Part shown: positions 24,661 to 34,582 of the stretch, in pieces
Layout: every line of letters starts with the position of its first letter
How positions within the stretch are numbered: position 1 is the first letter of the stretch
Source: Acholoe squamosa
Taxonomy: Eukaryota > Annelida > Polychaeta > Phyllodocida > Polynoidae
Assembly (NCBI GenBank): GCA_949317995.1
Contig: OX439039.1
Location: 18,777,282-18,841,281 of the forward strand
Reading direction: 5' to 3'
DNA: 64,000 nt
Position numbers and translations under genes: made by a program
The notes under the pieces: generated by a model
Database searches by the model: none
What the model saw: the letters and a program-made list of their open reading frames with translations, nothing else
What the model was told of the DNA's origin: nothing

Positions 24661-24782
24661 TCAAGGAGGTGTTCTGACATAACTGCTGGGAATATTTAAG
24701 CCAATGAGGTATCATTTTAAAGATCTTGAGATCTATGAACTTTGATAACAAATTTCCCTGCAGAGGGGCGTTGCCTGGTCAC
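24661..24782 (-). repeat. Dispersed repeat R1, partial copy c
   Basis: A 122-bp inverted fragment of the R1 left end, from 'TCAAGGAGGTGTTCTGACAT' to 'TTGCCTGGTCAC', next to copy b. Either R1 elements were tandem here or the left end was duplicated. Confidence 0.7.
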
Positions 24783-25107
24783 ATTTTTCTTCAAAAGTAT
24801 GGAGTCATTGGTCGATAATGACATAACAAGGTACAGCATTGTAAAAGAAATCCCCTAACAAGGGTACAAGTTTGCAAGGGCCCCTGACACACCCCTTCGA
24901 AAAAGTGCCCCCCACAAAGAACCTTAAGAAATGACCTGCAGACCAAAAACTAACTATTTTTGATAAATGAACACCTCACATATAGCCAAAGACATAGCCA
25001 ACATTTTAGGCACAGCCTGCGTACTTTCCCTGTATATAAGCTGCAGTACCTGATACACAAGGTATTGAATGCATAAGAAAATTGTATTCCCTTCTTTTAT
25101 TTTACAG

Positions 25108-25305
25108 GTGAACAAGGAGTCAGCAGCCTCAGTCCATGTACAATACGTTGCACTCATTTTCTGGCACTTCAACAGTGTTATAAATCCATTCAATTATGCA
25201 TTCCGCATGACAAAGTTCCGCAAAGCTTTCCGTAGAATGCTTGGCTTGAAGACCAGTGTTGTGGCTCCAGCACCACAGGGAGGACATCCAGTTGGGGCCA
25301 TGTAA
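25108..25305 (+). CDS. GPCR-1 exon 2: TM7 and short tail
   Basis: The second coding exon (65 codons plus TAA) completes a 346-residue receptor. It follows acceptor TTTTACAG at 25107, phase 0. It encodes TM7 with NPFNY (Asn307, Pro308, Tyr311; the NPxxY motif) and an amphipathic helix-8-like segment (FRKAFRRML). The reading frame stops at TAA 25303-25305, where GPCR-2 has CAG (Gln347). The homologous tail sequence is still recognisable downstream of the stop for about 18 codons. The C-tail is therefore about 31 residues shorter than in GPCR-2, losing Ser/Thr residues that could serve as kinase/arrestin sites (inference). Confidence 0.88.
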   Translation: MNKESAASVHVQYVALIFWHFNSVINPFNYAFRMTKFRKAFRRMLGLKTSVVAPAPQGGHPVGAM

Positions 25306-25924
25306 TTGGTAGCAATAGTAACAGGCAGCACGAAAAGATCAAGAAGCATGCAACTTGGATAGGATGTTATAATGCAGTATACATATAAGCAGATTATGTG
25401 TATGTGTTTTTTTTTTCTCAGGGGAACAGAACTCTTGTTGCTAAGAAGGTGATGAGGGTAACAAATGGAATAGACAATGGACTAGAAAGTCTCGAAACAT
25501 CATTGCTGATTTCTTTTTTAATAGTGGGGTGAGAAAATAATGTATGACACTGTGATGTAAAATTCGAATATCTTTCCGATTTTGTAATGCATTTAGATCT
25601 TTTCCTATAAGGATTTAACACCGTTTCCTATGACATTTCCTTTTTAATTTGACCCATCTTGGAGACTTTGAGATGAAAAGCCTGATAAGGGCCATTCTCT
25701 TAGGACGTCACTCCTTCTCCCAAGAGTAAGGCATGATAACTGATCTGACCACAATCCGGTGAAGGTCACTTGAGGTTGCTTTCTCCTAGTTGAATATGAA
25801 CTCACTTCACCGGTCCCTGTGTGTAGTTATAGGTTGATTTCCTGAGAATAATACTAACTCTTATTAATTTCTTTTTAAAGATGGAAAAATTTTTACCCGG
25901 AAAAAGTCTTCTTTGTTTTTGGCA
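25306..25924 (+). other. GPCR-1 3' flank, paralogous to GPCR-2 flank
   Basis: Presumed 3' UTR and downstream sequence. Blocks such as 'GATTTAACACC', 'CATTTCCT' and 'CCTGATAAGGGCC' are shared with 51236-51340 downstream of GPCR-2. The poly(A) site is not determinable from sequence. Confidence 0.5.
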
Positions 25925-27056
25925 TACCGTAATCTCCTGCGTATAAGGCGCGTCTTATACGCGAATCAGACCGGGGGTGGGTCTTATACGTGGGAGGCAA
26001 GCTGCCTTGAACTGGGGGTGCGCCTTATACGCGGGTTTTTCCAAAGTCTCAATTGGGATTAAGTCAGGTATGATGCTGATCATATATTTTTTTTAATGCC
26101 ACAAATGAGGTGTGACCAGAAGTAGAACTTGTCTCTAACATTGTATCATCAGTTCTTTTCATTTCTTTTCCTACATTCATGTATTCTATCAATGCTGTAG
26201 CATGTTAGAGAATGAATTTATATCAAAACATTATCTGAACATAGTTTGAACATCTATTCTTAAGTCAAACACATAGCAAGTGTATATAAATGGTATACTG
26301 GCTCCATCTGGTGGCACTTCTATGAACCATTCCTATTGAATACATGATTATAAATGATCATGATTAAGGTACAGTTTGAGGTAAATTTCAATTGTATACT
26401 GTCTTCTGACAGTTTTGACAAATCAACCACATCATGATGACTTATTTACATGATAGCATGAAATCTATCATGTAAAATAGTGATCTAAGTATGGATAACC
26501 TAAAATCGATTTACAACTACAGAACTGGGAATACAATCTAACACATAATAATAATGCAAACTGTATCTTGATCATGATCATTTATAATCCTGTATTCAAT
26601 AGGAATGGTTCCTAGAAGTGCCACCAGATGGAGCCAGTATACCATTTATATACACTTGCTATGTGTTTGACTTAAGAATAGATGTTCAAACTATGTTTAG
26701 ATAATGTTTTGATTTAAATTCATTCTCTAACATGCTACAGCATTGATAGAATGCATGAATGTACGAAAAGAAATGAAAAGAACTGATGATACAATGTTAG
26801 AGACAAGTTCTACTTCTGGTCACACCTCATTTGTGGCATTAAAAAAAATATATGATCAGCATCATACTCAACATGTTGCTAACCCTAGCTAGGGCTATCC
26901 CCATCTACATCCTGAGTTGGGGGTGCGCCTTATACGCGGGTTTTTCAAAATACCCATTCAGGGGAGATAGGTGCGCCTTCTACGTGAACCAGCCTTCCCT
27001 GATTTGGGGGTGCGCCTTCTATGCGGGCTGCGCCTTCTACGCGAGAGATTACGGTA
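25925..27056. mobile_element. TA-flanked foldback (Tc1/mariner-like?) element
   Basis: The ends are inverted repeats: TACCGTAATCTCCTGCGTAT on the left and ACGCGAGAGATTACGGTA on the right (reading TACCGTAATCTCTCGCGTAG inward). They are bounded by TA on each side, as for Tc1/mariner-type insertions. Inside are two 310-bp inverted arms (26068-26377 and 26558-26867) around a 180-bp spacer. Outside the arms are GC-rich 'GCGCCTTATACGCGGG' direct repeats. No transposase was seen, so it is non-autonomous. It lies just 3' of GPCR-1 and has no counterpart beside GPCR-2. Confidence 0.75.
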
Positions 27057-27200
27057 GTCATGAACACATATAATGTATAAAGTGGTCGATATAGAAAAAG
27101 TCACAGAAATTTATAGTTTCAGCAGAAAAATCGAATTGATATTGATTTTCAAAGGTTGCACGGGATTCTCTTTACTTTTCATGTTTTTACATGATTAATC

Positions 27201-27233
27201 TGTGTGTTCAAAATCAATGATTTTGAACACACA
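27201..27233. repeat. 33-bp near-perfect palindrome
   Basis: Arms TGTGTGTTCAAAATCA and TGATTTTGAACACACA are separated by a single A. The arms match perfectly over 16 bp. No surrounding gene. Confidence 0.9.
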
Positions 27234-28906
27234 GTGGTTGAAGAGGTAATACACGCCACATTAACCCATCTTCATTACAATAAATGAGGAAATTCTGTTT
27301 TCTTTGTCTAAGGGCTGGCGCCAACCTTGCTAAAGATATTCAAAAGAAGAATTACTGCAGAACATTTGAAAGGAGTGTGTAATGTCTAAATTGGACATGC
27401 AGGACCAGGCACTCTATTTTAGTACCGAGGAGGGACACTTGTTATCAAGTCTTGAAACTTGTACATGCTGAGGCACTTTGGGCAGCCGCCTAAGGGCATA
27501 GGACCTCGACACCTACAAGCTCATAAATATTAAAGGACCTTTTCTCAAAGTTTTCTAGAATTAGATAGTTTAGGCTTATTTTTTTTTTTAATATGTAGGC
27601 TTTTGGACACATCATCATTGAATGATGGGTAATCGAAGAAGGTTCATTGAAATTTTCAGTCTTAAACATTTTTAGAAGTTGAATACTGAATTATGAATAC
27701 TACTTCTTTACATGGGCTACAGATTTTCGCCAGTACACCCAATGCCACTGGCTGGCAGCCAATTGTGAAGTAGAGAAAAGCTGACCGAAAAAGACAGACT
27801 TTTTCATTCAACTTTTCCGCTTTAGGCCAAAAAAGGTGTGTTTTCAGTAACATAACCTGAAATGCTAGGGTCGTTAGGTCGTTTTTTGGTTGTTTTTTTA
27901 AATGTTTTTTTTTTTTTTGGCTTCTCCCCTTTAGTTGGAGGAGTCTTCCTCCTGTCCAATATAGGCATGTTATACATAAAAAGAAATGTAATTTCAAGGC
28001 GAATTCCAGAGGGTAAGTTGTTACGAAATTCATAGATATGACATACCTGCAGTAAACATAAGGAAATGGTCATTATTCTTCAAAAATCTTTTACGCCCCC
28101 CCCCCCCTTGATGGCAGTCAAAGTTTTTGCTCTCCCCACCTAATGACAGGGGCTCAGAGAATTTCCGCGTTCCTCTTTGGACGATAGTAGCGCGCTGGCT
28201 TTTTTGCCAAAAAGAGGGTAAATTTTTTATGCCCCCCCTCGAGAAAGCTCAAACTTTTTATGCCCCCCCCCCTTCAAGAGGAGTCTGAAATGTTTATGCC
28301 CCTTCAAACCCACCACCCCCTGTTGATAAACAATGGCCACTCCCCAGCTGCTCCCTAATGCACAAAAACATAGATTAACCATAAATTCTCTCGTATATGC
28401 TTCACCCTCATATATGCCGCACCCTAACTTTGAGAGCAAATTATAAGCTTCACCTAGGGCTTAGAAGTTGCCATTTCAGTACTGTTTTATAGTGTAGAAT
28501 ACCCTCGTATAAGCCACCCCTAGACTTTGGTCCTGTCCTATAAGCCTAATTTTTATTTGGATACTGATACCAACCATGCATGTCTTACAAGAGAAAATTT
28601 ATGATGGATTTTAAAGGTCTTTTTATATTATTGTCAAGCTTGCAAGATATAAAATGTTATACATTTCACTGTTAGGGAATGATCATTTTTCTTTGACAAC
28701 AGGGGTGTTGGGGTTTTGCGTGGAAGTGCAAAAAAGCCCCCCCCCCCCTCCCCATCATGACGGTCAAAATTGGTCCTGGGCCTGGTCTCACCCTAAGGCC
28801 AGGCCAGGCAAAAAAAAGGTCGGTTGGGTTACTGGAAACACGCCTGTTTTTTTTTGGCCTTACCATTGACTCACTGTGGGATCGATTGTAGTAACTTTAA
28901 GCCAGA
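27234..28906. other. Intergenic, homopolymer-rich
   Basis: The part at 27300-27480 still shows weak paralogy to about 51760-52060 downstream of GPCR-2. The rest has C-runs (28087-28099, 28230-28272, 28739-28750) and T-runs (27890-27918). Around 28383-28530 is a decayed 'CTCGTATAAGCC'-type repeat. No gene. Confidence 0.5.
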
Positions 28907-29390
28907 GCTTAGAGCATATATAGATGATGTATTCTATGTTAGAGCATATAGATGAGGTATTCTATGTTAGAGCATATAGATGATGTATTCTATGTTAGAG
29001 CATATAGATGAAGTATTCTGTGTTAGAGCATATAGGTGAGGTATTCTATGTTAGAGCATATAGATGGTGTATTCTATGTTAGAGCATATAGATGAGGTAT
29101 TCTATGTTAGAGCATATAGATGAGGTATTCTATGTTAGAGCATATAGATGAGGTATTCTATGTTAGAGCATATAGATGAGGTATTCTATGTTAGAGCATA
29201 TAGATGAGGTATTCTATGTTAGAGCATATAGATGAGGTATTCTATGTTAGAGCATATAGATGAGGTATTCTATGTTAGAGCATATAGATGAGGTATTCTT
29301 TGTTAGAGCATAATATAGATGAAGTATTCTATGTTAGAGCATATAGATGAGGTATTCTATGTTAGAGCAAATAGATGAGGTATTCTATGT
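28907..29390 (+). repeat. 28-bp minisatellite, about 17 copies
   Basis: The unit is ATGTTAGAGCATATAGATG followed by AGGTATTCT. The central copies (about 29060-29290) are nearly homogeneous and the outer copies carry substitutions or small insertions. Its last unit runs directly into the TIR of the element starting at 29391 (TAGGG). There are no spacers, so it is not a CRISPR array. Confidence 0.95.
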
Positions 29391-30410
29391 TAGGGTAAAG
29401 GCACCCTGAGTCGGACAGACACCCAAAGTCGGGCACCTTTTGGATTGAATTACATAATCAATATGATAATTTCAGGTATCATATGAACTAGATATGAAAA
29501 CTGAAATACTATTGTCTCTAGCACATGGCACATAAAAGATATGAGGTCCTTTAAAAGTCGTTTTACAAGTATGCTAACACAGGGCGTTTTTGCTATATTC
29601 TGGTAATCAAAGATTCTGACTGAATGGGAGAACTGGTTTAATTGGCCAATCACTTGTGTCTTAACCATCATGCTTATAGAACCTCTATACACGGCAATGG
29701 GAATATATACATTTTTGCTACTGAATTTACTTGCCCAACCTGGATACACCACTAACATTGCATTATGGGAGTTATTCTTATATGACCTTTAAAGTGTACC
29801 TAAAGTCGGACACCAATTGCACCCTGTCTAGGACACAGTTATATCATGGTTAATATAAATTTACAATGGTAATTTTGTCACAAAGAGAAACCTTTTACTA
29901 TATCCTAACTACTAATCATGGATTTTAGATCTGTGTGTCTGGTTTACTCAGTACCTAACACCTATATTTAATCAAACCCCAATCTGCCTCACGGAGGTCA
30001 TGTTCATTTGAGCCTGCATACGGATCTGTTACATGTATGTCAAATCAAACATCTGAGAGTATTCTGGAGAGGGGTATTGTATTAGCTTGTTTTCCCTAGT
30101 GCTATGATACATTCCTTTATAGTATATTTCACACACAGTTAGCCAATGGGTTAATATCTATTAGATAACATAGTGTCCGACTGTAGGGTCATACCTAGTG
30201 TGAGCTGTCTGTCTCTAGGTGCAATTTGATGATTTGAAGACACAGTATGTACAGATAATTTATTCACATGTAAAGGAAAGGTTTGTCAACACTTGTTCTT
30301 GAATACAAGTGGTAAGATACCATGTTTCCATTAGTGCAATAGGGATTATGGGTTCTATTCTCAAGTTCAATTTTTGAGGAGGTTGATCATAAGTGTGTTC
30401 TTTCCCCCTA
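29391..30410 (+). mobile_element. TIR element, family W, copy 1
   Basis: It begins TAGGGTAAAGGCACCCTGAG, the reverse complement of the right end of the better-defined copy at 47703-48768. Internal blocks such as 'GAGAGTATTCTGGAGAGGGG' and 'CTAGGTGCAATTTGATG' also recur there in reverse orientation. The right end is less certain and is placed at the 'TTTCCCCCTA' near 30410. No coding potential. Confidence 0.6.
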
Positions 30411-31222
30411 TATCAGTATCTCGACATATCAATGTAATACACACCCGATACAGCATTTAGATTAGAGCACTTGTTGGATGTTATGTAACAGAATTAACAG
30501 GACAAGTAAACCTACTATGCTGTAAGTGATATAATACTAGGTAGCCTTTTCATTATAGGTTGTCTGAAACACCTTGTAAAAGATGTGAAGTTTCTCAGCA
30601 CTTTCTTTGGTGTTAATGTTGTATGTTTATATCATGCTAGACGTATACTCATGTAACTTTCAAATGACAAGGGAAGAGATTATGTGAATAGCTGAGAATC
30701 AGATGGCGCCAACATCATAATTATTGGGTAATGAATCCCGTTCCAGTGGAACCCCCTGCTATAAGCTAGGTTATGGAACTATTTCAAGTTGTCGGTGTGG
30801 ATATTGATACATAGAATGCATGTGGTATCGTATTCCATGATGCTCCCATCCGAACCTTATAAAGTTCTCAGAAAACAACTACTGTATTATATAAGCACCG
30901 GCTCTAAAATGTCCTGCATAGACATGGGTTGTAGCCAGGGGTGCAGGAGGGTCATAAATGCCAATAGGCAAGCTTGCTCAGGATATGGAAACTTGATGCT
31001 AATCGTATTGCTTAATGATTCCCATCTCCCCCTTTCTTTGAAGATGCACTTTATCACCAGCTCATTGTGCATTTGGCCTATTATATTTTGTTTGGAAGAA
31101 CGAAAATTCATACTCTGTATCGTCAGTTATATCAACCCACCTGTCTTTACATTCTTGGAATATTGTATACCATTTCCGATGTAAAAATAGATAATTTGAT
31201 GTGAATAATGTTCCATTACCTA
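30411..31222. other. Intergenic up to retrotransposon
   Basis: No gene recognised. Frames of up to 131 codons (30789-31184) have no domain and overlap frames on the other strand. The last four bases, CCTA at 31219-31222, are the left target-site duplication of the LTR element. Confidence 0.5.
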
Positions 31223-31641
31223 TGTAATGTATGACCATTGGTGGTTCGGAAAGGATCACGAATACAAGGGAATTTGGTTTCGAAAGGCAACAAGTTTTTA
31301 TTCAGTATCCTAAGTTACAGGGAGCTAAGTAGATTCCATATGGTAAATAGACTGTTCGGAAAGCTCGGATTTACGACTACCAGGTAAGGTCTCGGAGTCA
31401 GTAAAGTTCAGATGGTATCCCTGGAGAATCCGGTAGGATTCTCCCCTTCCTAGGTTCTGACCCGACTATTATATAGCCACAGGGGTTGGGTGGCGACCTC
31501 TCGTGTTTAACCCCCGCAGCCCGGAGGGCAGTGCTGCCACCGCCCGCCAGGCGTACCAGGCTCTCAACCCGAAAGGTCGCTCCGTTCGGAACCTAGGCAA
31601 CCCGTAAGCCATAAACACTACTACTAAACCGTGCCCCTACA
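31223..31641 (-). repeat. 3' LTR of Gypsy element
   Basis: 419 bp, TG...CA on the element strand. It has a TATA-like TATATAA at 31469-31475 and AATAAA at 31297-31302, both read on the - strand. It differs from the 5' LTR at six sites, all transitions. Confidence 0.95.
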
Positions 31642-31656
31642 CTACCCCCACCAAGA
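31642..31656 (-). other. Polypurine tract
   Basis: On the - strand CTTGGTGGGGGTAG directly abuts the 3' LTR. This is the expected primer position for plus-strand DNA synthesis. Confidence 0.7.
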
Positions 31657-32091
31657 CTATAACAAGGTGATACACAAAGGGTAGAAACTAAGTTATAGTA
31701 TTTACAAATATAATATAAAGGGCGCACGGCTGGCTTACAGGTTGTCTGACTCTACATTAAAGTATAAACATGGAAATATGATGAGTATTGATATGGTTAT
31801 ATAAACACATTTACACCATAGTATGTACGTTATCAGTGTAAAAAATACATCTAATCAGATGTTTTGCTCTCGGGACCTTTCAGGGTCTGAGTACGGGATC
31901 GTCCATCTCCTAGGTTCTGGAATGTCCATTCCGGTCGTGTTGAACTGTCTCATAATGGAGTCCACGTATCGTAATCGTCTGCTGCCACTCCTCATATCCA
32001 TTCCGGGTGTCAGCACTCATCATACCATTCAGATTCATGTTAAAACATATTACAAATAAAATTCTACCGATTAATCTTAAACTTATTAAAC
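31657..32091 (-). other. Element 3' non-coding region
   Basis: About 435 bp between the last frame of the extra ORF block and the PPT. No domain or structure recognised. Confidence 0.5.
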
Positions 32092-32346
32092 TTATTGGCT
32101 TCCGGAATCTTTGGGTTTTTCTGGTTCTAACCCATACAGAGCAATCTGTTCGTCAATCATATCTTTGGCCTCACGACGAGTGCCATCCCAATCTGAGAGT
32201 CTTTTTCCGAAGGCCTCAAAGAATTTCTGATTCAGGAAGTCCACTTCACTCCTGGCCTTAGCTACCTCAACGGTCCAGAACTCGGATGCTTTCTTCTGAC
32301 GTGCCTCCTGGGCTTCCAGCACTTTCATCTTCTCACTATGTTCCAA
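32092..32346 (-). CDS. Extra ORF block, segment c (84 codons)
   Basis: A short frame following the 744-codon frame by a one-base overlap region, in the +1 frame. It has no ATG at its upstream edge (first in-frame ATG at residue 7). It encodes a charged helical peptide (EAQEARQKKASEFW, then FFEAFGKRLSDW). It is either a continuation of the extra protein after a frameshift (genuine or mutational) or a small separate product. Its similar charged, helical composition favours continuation. No family recognised. Confidence 0.4.
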   Translation of the reverse strand: MEHSEKMKVLEAQEARQKKASEFWTVEVAKARSEVDFLNQKFFEAFGKRLSDWDGTRREAKDMIDEQIALYGLEPEKPKDSGSQ

Positions 32347-32347
32347 A

Positions 32348-34582
32348 TCACGACTGACTTATTTCCAGAGATTGGACAGATTTAGTCAGATGCATTACCG
32401 AGCCTACAACATTTTGCAGGTATTCTACAGACATGGCATGATGGCGTTTCTGCCAGTCAATCATACAGCTCTTTTGAATCTGAAAGCTTTCCTGAGAGAT
32501 ATTCACAATGTCATAGTTAACCGGGTCCTGAATGTACGAACCCCGCGTGGGTAGTGGTTCGCGTTCGGAATAGTCTGAGGATCCAGAGTGTTTCCGACAT
32601 ATGGGGTTCTCAGACAGGCTTCCGGATGGCACTGAAGAGGTTGTCACATCTCCCTGGGGGGTGGAGATTGTGACTCCCCTGCCATTTCCTACTGGTGGCG
32701 GGGCTGGCTTGGCCCAATTTCGGACTGTACGTGTTCCGGATGATGCAGACTTTGGTGTTCCCCTTCCGATACCAGTGGGCCGTTCCCTACCCCGTTGGTT
32801 AAGGGTCTGGCTTTCAGGTCCGGCTGGTCCCATTTCCGGAAAGTCCTTATCTCGGTCCTTATTCACATCAAACACCGGTGGGGCAGCGCCTCTCAATGAA
32901 GACAGAGGAGACGATGCTTCCAGACTACGATCCCTACGATCAGGTGCCGGGCGTTGGGTCCCACGGAATGAGATCTTACCCGGCTGCGGCTTCATACGCT
33001 TTGCGGACGTGGCCTTATTGGAGTCCCGATAGGCGCTGTCGCCCCGGTACTCCCTCATTTCTCCAAACTGTTCATTGGTAATCCTTAACCTTCCCGGAGT
33101 GTAGTTCAGCTGAAACGCCGCCTCCAGTTTGGAATTGACGTGCGTTTCAACTTCGCACAATTTACTGACTTTTGAATTCAGACTCCGGAAGTTGGTTTTC
33201 TTCCAGGAGTCCCACTTATCAATCAGAAGTTTGTGCAGATCTAAGGCTGCTTTCAGAGCTGATTTCACACTGACCTGGTGTTCATCCTTCAGATGTCGGA
33301 CCAGCTCGCTCTTTCGGAACGTGGTCAGTCCCGAACAGATGGCGCTGTTCCTTCCTTTGTTCATATAACACATATACACCGGGTGATGGTGCATATGCTT
33401 CTCAACAATGTGACGGATGAATCTCATATGGGTGCTGAACTTTTCGCGTTCATCGCTACCCCTAGCACAGATAATAAACGGACAGGTTGTGTTATTATCC
33501 TTATCCCAACTATCGATAGCCCACTTGATCTTACAGTAGGCATCGAAATCGTAATACTCCTTATTTCGGTTGTCGATAGTCTGCTCGACCCAATTCACAT
33601 AGAAGTAGTTCAGATTCCGGTCCTGACGAGTGTACCTCATCCACTCTTCATCATCCTGCTCCCCATCCATGTTAATGAACGGAGGGCAGCTGTAGTACCG
33701 AGTATTTCTCTTACACTCCTCCAGACATTTGGGAATCATGTGCATGAATCCACTCCTGACGTTGTTCCAGATTTTCTTTTCATCCAGAGAGGGAGCCTCC
33801 TCGTCATCATACAATTCGGGATAGTCTATGTCCGTAGACCAATCCCAAGTCGCTGACTCTGCGGTCTCCTGTGAGCCGGAAGCCACAGGTTTCGGGACCG
33901 CAGTAGTCTTCGGAATGGCCCCAGTTGGCTTCAGACTTGTGGCTGCCGGGACCTGAGTTGCCTCGGTTCCGGCTCCCTCCTCCTCCGCCTTCTTATCCAT
34001 CTTCTCCTTCTTCTTAAGCTTCTCCCTCTCCTCTTTCTCCTTTTTCTTAATCAGGGCTTTCGCCTTCTTACTTAGACTCTGCTTCCAACCTTCTTTTTCC
34101 TTAACAGTGCCCTTCGTACTTACTCGGGCCTGCATCCGGGCTTTGGTGTCTTCTACTGACGCACTCAGCCCGGTACTTATTTCAGCCAATTGTTCTCTTT
34201 GTTTTCTTAACACCTCTTCTTGTTGCTCAAGCTTCTCCTCGGCTTCTGATTGCATTCTTACGGCTTCTTTCTCAATCCGGCTGTCTTCAGCTCGCAGCTC
34301 GGATTCAGAAAGAATGTCAGATGAGACGGAGGATCTCCTGGGGGTAGACTTAGCAGCAGTCACTCCCACAGCTTCACCTCCGTCATCGATGACCATTTGG
34401 TCCGATCCTGAATCAATCTTAACAGGGCTCGGTGGGTTCCGTGATGGCTGCATCCCGTACCAGAACAGGGATGCATGCTTCTCAACGGTGGCTTCCGGGT
34501 GCTCCCGGCTCCACTTGTCCTTAACGTATGCCACCGTACGGTAGAACTCTTGGTTCACACTCATACCGGTGGCAAAGTCCAT
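32348..34582 (-). CDS. Extra ORF block, segment b: coiled-coil, Zn-finger-like protein
   Basis: An intact 744-codon frame downstream of integrase, where an env gene would lie. Residues about 95-215 are a highly charged heptad-like region (KKKEKEEREKLKKKEK). Residues about 364-436 hold a Cys/His-rich region, with CPFIIC then HMRFIRHIVEKH and a second CYM...C...HLKDEH, resembling paired C2H2-type fingers. The C-terminal third is basic and Pro/Ser/Gly-rich. There is no signal peptide, transmembrane helix or furin-like site, so this is not a typical envelope. It starts at ATG 34582 within the 3' end of segment a, so one longer protein made by frameshift, or disrupted by an indel, is possible. Nucleic-acid binding is inferred from the fingers. 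Confidence 0.7.
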   Translation of the reverse strand: MDFATGMSVNQEFYRTVAYVKDKWSREHPEATVEKHASLFWYGMQPSRNPPSPVKIDSGSDQMVIDDGGEAVGVTAAKSTPRRSSVSSDILSESELRAEDSRIEKEAVRMQSEAEEKLEQQEEVLRKQREQLAEISTGLSASVEDTKARMQARVSTKGTVKEKEGWKQSLSKKAKALIKKKEKEEREKLKKKEKMDKKAEEEGAGTEATQVPAATSLKPTGAIPKTTAVPKPVASGSQETAESATWDWSTDIDYPELYDDEEAPSLDEKKIWNNVRSGFMHMIPKCLEECKRNTRYYSCPPFINMDGEQDDEEWMRYTRQDRNLNYFYVNWVEQTIDNRNKEYYDFDAYCKIKWAIDSWDKDNNTTCPFIICARGSDEREKFSTHMRFIRHIVEKHMHHHPVYMCYMNKGRNSAICSGLTTFRKSELVRHLKDEHQVSVKSALKAALDLHKLLIDKWDSWKKTNFRSLNSKVSKLCEVETHVNSKLEAAFQLNYTPGRLRITNEQFGEMREYRGDSAYRDSNKATSAKRMKPQPGKISFRGTQRPAPDRRDRSLEASSPLSSLRGAAPPVFDVNKDRDKDFPEMGPAGPESQTLNQRGRERPTGIGRGTPKSASSGTRTVRNWAKPAPPPVGNGRGVTISTPQGDVTTSSVPSGSLSENPICRKHSGSSDYSEREPLPTRGSYIQDPVNYDIVNISQESFQIQKSCMIDWQKRHHAMSVEYLQNVVGSVMHLTKSVQSLEISQS

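Larger units (their letters stand above)
23344..25107 (+). other. GPCR-1 intron
   Basis: The intron is 1764 bp and phase 0, with donor GTAAGT and acceptor TTTTATTTTACAG. It is largely filled by inverted copies of repeat R1 (23956-24652 and 24661-24782). Near 23687-23740 is an imperfect inverted repeat centred on CCACATATATATGTGG. The intron position is identical to that of GPCR-2. Confidence 0.88.

Noticed and set aside
28907..29390. Possible CRISPR-like array
   Set aside because: The 28-bp units are contiguous with no unique spacers, in an animal-type sequence; it is a minisatellite.
30789..31184. 131-codon frame just left of the LTR element
   Set aside because: No recognisable domain, overlapping frames on the opposite strand, AT-rich composition.
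32601..33032. 143-codon and other + strand frames inside the retrotransposon (also 33278-33856, 34107-34544)
   Set aside because: Antisense shadows of the extra ORF block; no domains.
32348..34582. Envelope gene of an endogenous retrovirus
   Set aside because: No signal peptide, transmembrane anchor or cleavage site; coiled coil and Cys/His fingers instead.
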